DNA from: Clostridiales bacterium | GTDB lineage: Bacteria > Bacillota > Clostridia > Lutisporales > Lutisporaceae | Direction: 5' to 3' | Length of the DNA stretch: 5,815 nucleotides | Assembly (NCBI GenBank): GCA_012522255.1 | Contig: JAAYKT010000094.1 | Span: 1 to 5,815 of the forward strand | Shown: positions 1-3,785 of the stretch, one piece after another | How positions within the stretch are numbered: position 1 is the first letter of the stretch | How the letters are laid out: each line of letters opens with the position of its first letter | Position numbers and translations under genes: made by a program | The notes under the pieces: generated by a model | Seen by the model: the letters and a program-made list of their open reading frames with translations, nothing else | Databases searched by the model: none | What the model was told of the DNA's origin: nothing

Positions 1-46
1 GGACACACCGGTAGAACTTGAATTTGTGCAAATTGAAGTATTATAA
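1..46 (+). CDS. nusG: Transcription termination/antitermination factor NusG, C-terminal end (partial)
   Basis: Reading from base 2, the frame gives DTPVELEFVQIEVL and then TAA at 44-46. This matches the usual end of NusG, where the KOW domain finishes in a '(R/D)TPVELEF.QVE.L' strand. NusG binds RNA polymerase, modulates pausing and Rho action, and can link polymerase to the ribosome. Only 14 codons are visible, so the call rests on this tail plus its place immediately upstream of rplK, the standard nusG-rplK order in bacteria. The 42-base gap to rplK shows no hairpin terminator, so read-through into rplK is likely. Confidence 0.85.
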   Translation, partial: DTPVELEFVQIEVL

Positions 47-88
47 TTTATTTTATTAATATGTTTTGTCTGAGAGAGGAGGTGCGAT

Positions 89-514
89 ATGGCAAAGAAA
101 GTGACCGCGATAGTCAAACTTCAGGTACCGGCAGGAAAAGCGACACCTGCACCACCGATAGGACCGGCGCTTGGCCAACATGGGGTTAATATCATGGGTT
201 TTTGTAAAGAATTTAATGAAAAGACGGCAAAACAGGCAGGCCTGATAATACCCGTTGTAATTTCGATTTATCAGGATAGATCCTTTTCGTTTATTTTGAA
301 AACACCACCCGCTTCAGTTCTATTAAAAAAAGCTGTTGGAATAGAAAGCGGTTCCGGGGTACCGAATAAAACTAAAGTTGCTAAGGTATCAAAGTCAAAA
401 ATCAGAGAAATAGCCGAACTCAAAATGCCTGACCTTAATGCTTCCAGCGTAGAAATGGCAATGAGCATGGTAGAAGGAACAGCCCGAAGTATGGGTATAA
501 CAATCGAAGATTAA
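89..514 (+). CDS. rplK: 50S ribosomal protein L11
   Basis: L11 binds the GTPase-associated region of 23S rRNA at the base of the L7/L12 stalk and takes part in factor-dependent GTP hydrolysis and, in many bacteria, RelA activation. The protein is 141 residues, the normal family length. The N-terminal domain has the proline-rich PAPPIGPALGQHGVN segment (about residues 20-34), which includes the thiostrepton-site prolines. The C-terminal RNA-binding domain ends in the L11 signature around MVEGTARSMGI (127-137). The start is fixed by AGGAGGTG at 77-84, four bases before ATG. It sits 42 bases after nusG and 42 bases before rplA, consistent with one transcript. Nothing in the protein looks abnormal. 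Confidence 0.98.
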   Translation: MAKKVTAIVKLQVPAGKATPAPPIGPALGQHGVNIMGFCKEFNEKTAKQAGLIIPVVISIYQDRSFSFILKTPPASVLLKKAVGIESGSGVPNKTKVAKVSKSKIREIAELKMPDLNASSVEMAMSMVEGTARSMGITIED

Positions 515-556
515 AAAGTGGGAGGATTATTCCGTTGACCACAAGGAGGATTTTAA

Positions 557-1252
557 ATGTTTAGAAGTAAAAATTATAAGGAAAGCATGAAACTGATAGA
601 ACCCGGTAAGCTTTATGATCCAAGGGAAGCTTTGGAATTAGTGGAGAAAACCGCTAAAGCAAAATTTGATGAATCTGTTGAAATACACATTAAATTAGGT
701 GTAGACTCAAGACATGCAGACCAACAAGTTAGAGGCGTTGTAGTATTACCTCACGGTACAGGCAAAACCTTAAAGGTTTTGGTATTTGCCAAAGGGGAAA
801 AGGAAAAAGAAGCGACAGAAGCCGGTGCTGACTTTGTCGGGGCGGAAGAGCTTGCGGCAAAGATACAAAGTGAAAGCTGGTTCGATTACGATGCAGTAGT
901 AGCAACCCCGGATATGATGGGAGTTGTGGGTAGATTAGGTAAACTATTGGGGCCTAAAGGTCTTATGCCGAATCCCAAGTCAGGCACGGTAACATTTGAT
1001 GTTGCCAGAGCCATTAATGAAATCAAAGCAGGTAAAGTTGAGTACAGGGTAGATAAGTCAAACATTGTTCACGTTGCTATAGGCAAGGTGTCATTTGGGG
1101 CAGAAAAACTGTCTGAGAATTTTAAAATTCTGATGGATGCCGTAGTGAAAGCTAAGCCACCGGCAGCAAAAGGAACTTATTTGAAAAGTGTTACCTTGGC
1201 AAGCACTATGGGGCCCGGGATAAAGGTAAACCCAGCCCGTATCATGGAATAG
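557..1252 (+). CDS. rplA: 50S ribosomal protein L1
   Basis: L1 forms the mobile stalk near the ribosomal E site and helps release deacylated tRNA. In many bacteria it also represses its own operon by binding the mRNA. The 231-residue length is typical. Diagnostic segments are LGVDSRHADQQVRG (about 47-60), the family signature LGPKGLMPNPKSGTV (131-145) in domain II, and the C-terminal TMGPGIKVNP (217-226) of the RNA-binding domain. The start ATG follows AAGGAGG at 543-549 with a seven-base spacer. The N-terminus (MFRSKNYKES) departs slightly from the common 'M.RGKKY' opening. A second GGAGG at 521-525 precedes a ten-codon TTG frame that overlaps this start (see findings). No L1-binding mRNA site was identified by eye. 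Confidence 0.98.
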   Translation: MFRSKNYKESMKLIEPGKLYDPREALELVEKTAKAKFDESVEIHIKLGVDSRHADQQVRGVVVLPHGTGKTLKVLVFAKGEKEKEATEAGADFVGAEELAAKIQSESWFDYDAVVATPDMMGVVGRLGKLLGPKGLMPNPKSGTVTFDVARAINEIKAGKVEYRVDKSNIVHVAIGKVSFGAEKLSENFKILMDAVVKAKPPAAKGTYLKSVTLASTMGPGIKVNPARIME

Positions 1253-1295
1253 ATATTAAATCTGGCGAGTCCTGCACATTAAAATTGAACATATA

Positions 1296-1382
1296 CCGTA
1301 GACAGTAGGTGCGAAAAGCTTAATATCCTACCGAGGCTTTATAATAAAAAGTAACCTCTCTATGTCTACGGAGAGGTTTTTT
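1296..1382 (+). promoter_or_regulatory. L10 leader RNA (rplJL attenuator)
   Basis: The stretch matches the ribosomal protein L10 leader of Firmicutes. CCGTAGACA (1296-1304) is a perfect complement of TGTCTACGG (1363-1371). Inside lies GTAGG (1305-1309), which can pair with CCTAC (1327-1331), followed by the conserved CCGAGG. The outer helix crosses the terminator hairpin at 1353-1378 and shares base 1371 with it, so the two folds exclude each other. In Bacillus subtilis the L10-L12 complex is known to bind such a leader and promote termination, giving feedback on rplJL. The same logic is inferred here. No convincing promoter was seen in 1253-1295, so the leader may be transcribed by read-through from rplKA or from an undetected promoter. 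Confidence 0.9.
1353..1382 (+). terminator. Intrinsic terminator of the L10 leader
   Basis: AACCTCTC (1353-1360) pairs with GAGAGGTT (1371-1378) around a ten-base loop, and the run of T extends over 1377-1382. The loop holds most of the TGTCTACGG element that can instead pair with 1296-1304. It therefore acts as a conditional terminator (attenuator) upstream of rplJ rather than as an operon end, since rplJ starts 47 bases later. Confidence 0.88.
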
Positions 1383-1428
1383 GCATACTCAAAAGACCAA
1401 TAAACTTACTAACTTAGGAGGTGAAATT

Positions 1429-1935
1429 ATGTCAAAATTTCTTGAAGAAAAAAAACGTGTTGTAATTGAAGTGAAAGAAAAACTTGAAAAATCAAATTCA
1501 GTAGTTTTAGTTGATTATAAAGGTATAAATGTAGCCGATGTTACAGAATTAAGAAGAAGATTCAGAGAAGTCGGAGTAGATTTTAAAGTGTATAAAAATA
1601 CTCTGTTTAAAAGGGCGGCATCAGAATTAGGGATAGACAGCCTGAATGAATTTTTGGAAGGCCCCACATCCTTTGCATTCAGCTATGATGATGCTGTGGC
1701 ACCCGCAAGAACCATCAATCAATTTATTAAGGATTTTCCTAAAACACCTATAACAATAAAAGCCGGCATAATTGAAAATGGATTTATGGATGCTGTAACA
1801 GTGAAAACAATTGGTGATTTGCCGTCAAGAGAAGTATTATTGGCTATGTTGCTTGGCGGTCTGCAGGGGTCAATGAGGAACCTGGCATACATGCTAAATT
1901 CAATAAAAGAAAAAAAAGAAGCGGAAGCGCTATAA
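1429..1935 (+). CDS. rplJ: 50S ribosomal protein L10
   Basis: L10 anchors L7/L12 dimers to 23S rRNA and forms the base of the stalk that recruits translation factors. It is also the regulator that binds its own leader RNA. The protein is 168 residues, within the family range. Recognisable parts are VDYKGINVADVTELRR (28-43), VYKNTLFKRA (54-63), EGPTSFAFS (77-85) and the LPSREVLLAMLLGGLQGSM segment (131-149). These precede a C-terminal helix (about 150-168) that would bind L12. ATG 1429 is chosen because AGGAGGTGA (1416-1424) lies four bases upstream. An in-frame TTG at 1381 lies within the terminator T-run and has no ribosome binding site. rplL follows after 18 bases. Confidence 0.97.
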   Translation: MSKFLEEKKRVVIEVKEKLEKSNSVVLVDYKGINVADVTELRRRFREVGVDFKVYKNTLFKRAASELGIDSLNEFLEGPTSFAFSYDDAVAPARTINQFIKDFPKTPITIKAGIIENGFMDAVTVKTIGDLPSREVLLAMLLGGLQGSMRNLAYMLNSIKEKKEAEAL

Positions 1936-1953
1936 ATAAGGGAGGAAAATAAA

Positions 1954-2331
1954 ATGGCAAACGAAAAAATTACAAGCTTAATTGAAGAAATAAAAAACAT
2001 GACAGTATTGGAATTATCAGAATTGGTAAAGGCAATAGAAGAAGAATTTGGTGTTACAGCAGCAGCTCCGGTAGCGGCAGCAGCAGGCCCCGCAGCAGCG
2101 GCAGCCCCTGAAGAAGAGCAGACTGAATTCAGTGTAATTCTTGCTAATGTGGGTGCACAGAAGATTAAGGTTATCAAAGTAGTCAGAGAAATTACAGGAC
2201 TAGGTCTTAAAGAAGCAAAGGACCTTGTTGACGGAGCACCAAATCCTGTTAAAGAAGCAGTAAGTAAACAAGAAGCCGACGAGATTAAAGCAAAATTAGA
2301 AGAAGTCGGAGCAGGCATAGAAATAAAATAA
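1954..2331 (+). CDS. rplL: 50S ribosomal protein L7/L12
   Basis: L7/L12 is the multi-copy stalk protein that contacts EF-Tu, EF-G, IF2 and release factors. At 125 residues it is a normal length. The N-terminal dimerisation and L10-binding helices span about residues 1-33. An Ala/Pro-rich flexible hinge spans about 35-53 and ends in acidic PEEE. The C-terminal factor-binding domain (about 57-125) contains KVIKVVREITGLGLKEAKDLVD. Ribosome binding site GGGAGG (1940-1945) lies eight bases before ATG. Translation ends in three consecutive in-frame TAA codons (2329-2337), just before a hairpin terminator. rpoB, the usual next gene, is absent here. Confidence 0.98.
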   Translation: MANEKITSLIEEIKNMTVLELSELVKAIEEEFGVTAAAPVAAAAGPAAAAAPEEEQTEFSVILANVGAQKIKVIKVVREITGLGLKEAKDLVDGAPNPVKEAVSKQEADEIKAKLEEVGAGIEIK

Positions 2332-2340
2332 TAATAAAAG

Positions 2341-2363
2341 AACCGCAGTTATGCGGTTTTTTT
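2341..2363 (+). terminator. Intrinsic terminator after rplL
   Basis: AACCGCA (2341-2347) and TGCGGTT (2352-2358) form a perfect seven-pair stem with a GTTA loop, followed by a run of T to 2363. It closes the rplKAJL transcript and separates it from the next gene. Confidence 0.93.
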
Positions 2364-2365
2364 AT

Positions 2366-2394
2366 TTGCAGGTGGGGTTATAGTTTGCTATCAT
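2366..2394 (+). promoter_or_regulatory. Possible sigma-A-type promoter for the Asp-box protein gene
   Basis: TATCAT at 2389-2394 matches five of six bases of the -10 consensus. Seventeen bases upstream is TTGCAG (2366-2371), which shares only the TTG part of the -35 consensus. It sits directly after the rplL terminator and about 30 bases before the start codon, where a promoter is needed. The -35 element is weak, so this is a candidate only. Confidence 0.35.
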
Positions 2395-2422
2395 TTAATC
2401 AGTGAGGGGGGGTGAGAAGGTA

Positions 2423-3637
2423 ATGAATAAAAGAAAAGGTATTATTATTTTATGCGCAATCATTATAATGATAGGCATTGCCGGGGCATTGGTATCCTAT
2501 GGTGTTGATGATAGCAAAGAAAGAGATCAGATTGATAATATTGCCCTTCTCAATGCAGGAAATTCTTATGATCTAATGGACGGGAAATTTGTCATACAAT
2601 ATGGAACGGAAAAGTCCATTGTGGTGCCGCTTATACCGGACACTGATGACCAGGTGGCGTATTTTGAAGATAAAGCAGTCTACATATCTGATGAAGTGAT
2701 CGCTGTGGCTTACGGCGGACACAAAGATAATTATCAAGGCGGGGCGCCTCCTGTATCTATAATGATTAGCGGAGACAAGGGAGAGACTTGGAACAGCTAT
2801 GCCGTTACAGATACGAAAATGGTCCATTATGAAACCAAATATGTAGGTTTTACCACAAAAGATGATGGCTGGCTGCTGCTTGCCGGAGGTGTTGCCATGG
2901 GGCAACAGGAGAATAGGATTTTTCAAACAACGGACGGAGGAAAGAATTGGCATGAAATCGGTAATACCGGCGATACATACGCCCGCGTTGTAACAGGGGC
3001 TGGCTTTGCTAATAAAAACATTGGCTTTGTATCATTCCGGTATGATTCGGATATTAATCCGGTCATGTATCGTACACAAGACAAGGGAGAGACCTGGACA
3101 CAGTGTTTCCTTGAAATACCTAACCCCTTTGAAGGTATAGCAACCTATGCCACTGCTCTTTCCCCCGCTTTTAACGGTGCAAAGGGAGTTCTTCCGGTGA
3201 CCTTCCGCAATAACGCCTTCGATACAAGCGGCAATCCTGTGGATGTAACGGTGCGGTATGAAACCTCCGATTACGGAAAGACATGGACGTTTAATGAAAA
3301 ATACAATCTCTCTCTTATTTGGGCCGAGGCCTGGAGGACAAGGGATGGCAGGGCCAGGTATCAGATTATGGATGATAAAATGCAATCTGATTTCCGATCA
3401 CAGCAAGAAAAGGTTAACGGGGTCTCTGGCAATTTCGTCATCCGCTGGTCCAGCCCATGGGTGACAAAATATGATGTGGTTATTGATGGCAGTCAGGCTG
3501 TTATCACCTATTGGTATACGGATTCCACCACAGATACATACAAAGGTATAGAACGTCTCTCATTTGGAAATGAAAACGATCGTATGGTTGTGACAGATAG
3601 TAAAATGGAAGTTGATATGAAGGCGATGCAAAAATAA
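2423..3637 (+). CDS. Membrane-anchored or secreted Asp-box (BNR) beta-propeller protein
   Basis: The 404-residue product starts with a short basic stretch and one hydrophobic segment (about residues 6-27). No lipobox is visible, so it is an uncleaved anchor or a signal peptide. Four Asp-box motifs of the S/T-x-D-x-G-x-T/N-W type follow: SGDKGETW (116-123), TTDGGKNW (169-176), TQDKGETW (218-225) and TSDYGKTW (281-288). They mark blades of a sialidase-like or Ycf48-like propeller, but sialidase catalytic residues were not recognised and no enzymatic role is claimed. The last 100 residues lack Asp boxes; the segment from WAEAWRTRDGRARYQIM (about 300-316) to the strand-rich end (to about 398) resembles an NTF2-like fold, which is an inference. 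ATG 2423 is preferred over GTG 2402 because a purine-rich AGGGGGGGTGAG tract and AAGG lie just upstream of it. The gene stands alone between two terminators. Confidence 0.85.
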   Translation: MNKRKGIIILCAIIIMIGIAGALVSYGVDDSKERDQIDNIALLNAGNSYDLMDGKFVIQYGTEKSIVVPLIPDTDDQVAYFEDKAVYISDEVIAVAYGGHKDNYQGGAPPVSIMISGDKGETWNSYAVTDTKMVHYETKYVGFTTKDDGWLLLAGGVAMGQQENRIFQTTDGGKNWHEIGNTGDTYARVVTGAGFANKNIGFVSFRYDSDINPVMYRTQDKGETWTQCFLEIPNPFEGIATYATALSPAFNGAKGVLPVTFRNNAFDTSGNPVDVTVRYETSDYGKTWTFNEKYNLSLIWAEAWRTRDGRARYQIMDDKMQSDFRSQQEKVNGVSGNFVIRWSSPWVTKYDVVIDGSQAVITYWYTDSTTDTYKGIERLSFGNENDRMVVTDSKMEVDMKAMQK

Positions 3638-3672
3638 TATATTAGGATAAAAAACTATATTTCTATAAAAAT

Positions 3673-3714
3673 ACTCTCTATCGGTGATTTAAAAATCAGC
3701 AGTAGGGAGTTTTT
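3673..3714 (+). terminator. Long hairpin terminator between the Asp-box gene and the catalase gene
   Basis: ACTCTCTA (3673-3680) pairs with TAGGGAGT (3703-3710) with one G-T wobble. An inner stem TGATTT (3685-3690) / AAATCA (3693-3698) stacks above an imperfect internal loop. The 3' side runs into TTTTT (3710-3714). It most simply ends the Asp-box gene transcript, 36 bases after its stop. A role as a leader attenuator for the catalase gene is possible if a promoter lies upstream (see findings). Confidence 0.85.
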
Positions 3715-3740
3715 ATTTATGAATTAACAAGGTGAAAGTT

Positions 3741-3785
3741 ATGCATAATAAAGGAAACGGAGGAAAGGAGACTATTAATGAATAA
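3741..3785 (+). CDS. Possible 14-codon leader mini-ORF overlapping the catalase start
   Basis: ATG at 3741 opens a short frame encoding MHNKGNGGKETINE and stopping at TAA 3783-3785. It is out of frame with the catalase and overlaps the first codons of that gene. AAGGTGA (3730-3736) lies four bases upstream, a good ribosome binding site. The mini-ORF contains the catalase gene's own ribosome binding site (AAAGGAG, 3764-3770). The arrangement would allow translational coupling or control by a leader peptide, but such a short frame can arise by chance and the peptide has no recognisable motif. Confidence 0.3.
   Translation: MHNKGNGGKETINE

Noticed and set aside
1285..1295. TTGAAC as a -35 element for an rplJ promoter
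   Set aside because: No -10-like hexamer lies 16-18 bases downstream. That position falls inside the leader RNA structure.
1381..1428. Upstream TTG start giving a 16-residue extension of L10
   Set aside because: The TTG is in the attenuator T-run with no ribosome binding site. ATG 1429 has AGGAGGTGA at ideal spacing and gives the standard L10 N-terminus.
2056..2118. GCA/GCG-rich tract in rplL as a DNA repeat
   Set aside because: It encodes the normal Ala/Pro hinge of L7/L12 and is explained by protein function.
1719..2318. Long antisense open frame (199 codons) across rplJ and rplL
   Set aside because: It lies opposite two certain ribosomal protein genes. Its Ser/Ala-rich product mirrors the Ala-rich hinge and Lys/Glu codons, and it shows no ribosome binding site or family resemblance.
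2402..2422. GTG start seven codons before the Asp-box protein ATG
   Set aside because: There is no ribosome binding site before it. The G-rich purine tract that would serve as one lies downstream of it and upstream of ATG 2423.
2573..3464. Antisense frames at 2573-2953 and 3032-3385 and a + frame at 3258-3464
   Set aside because: All lie within the Asp-box gene, whose frame carries four motif repeats and a coherent N-terminal segment. The alternatives have no recognisable domains.
3739..3748. TTATGCATAA palindrome as a PerR or Fur box
   Set aside because: A peroxide-regulator site near a catalase is attractive, but the 10-base palindrome does not match the 15-base TTATAATNATTATAA pattern well and lies very close to the start codon. 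It is not called as an operator.
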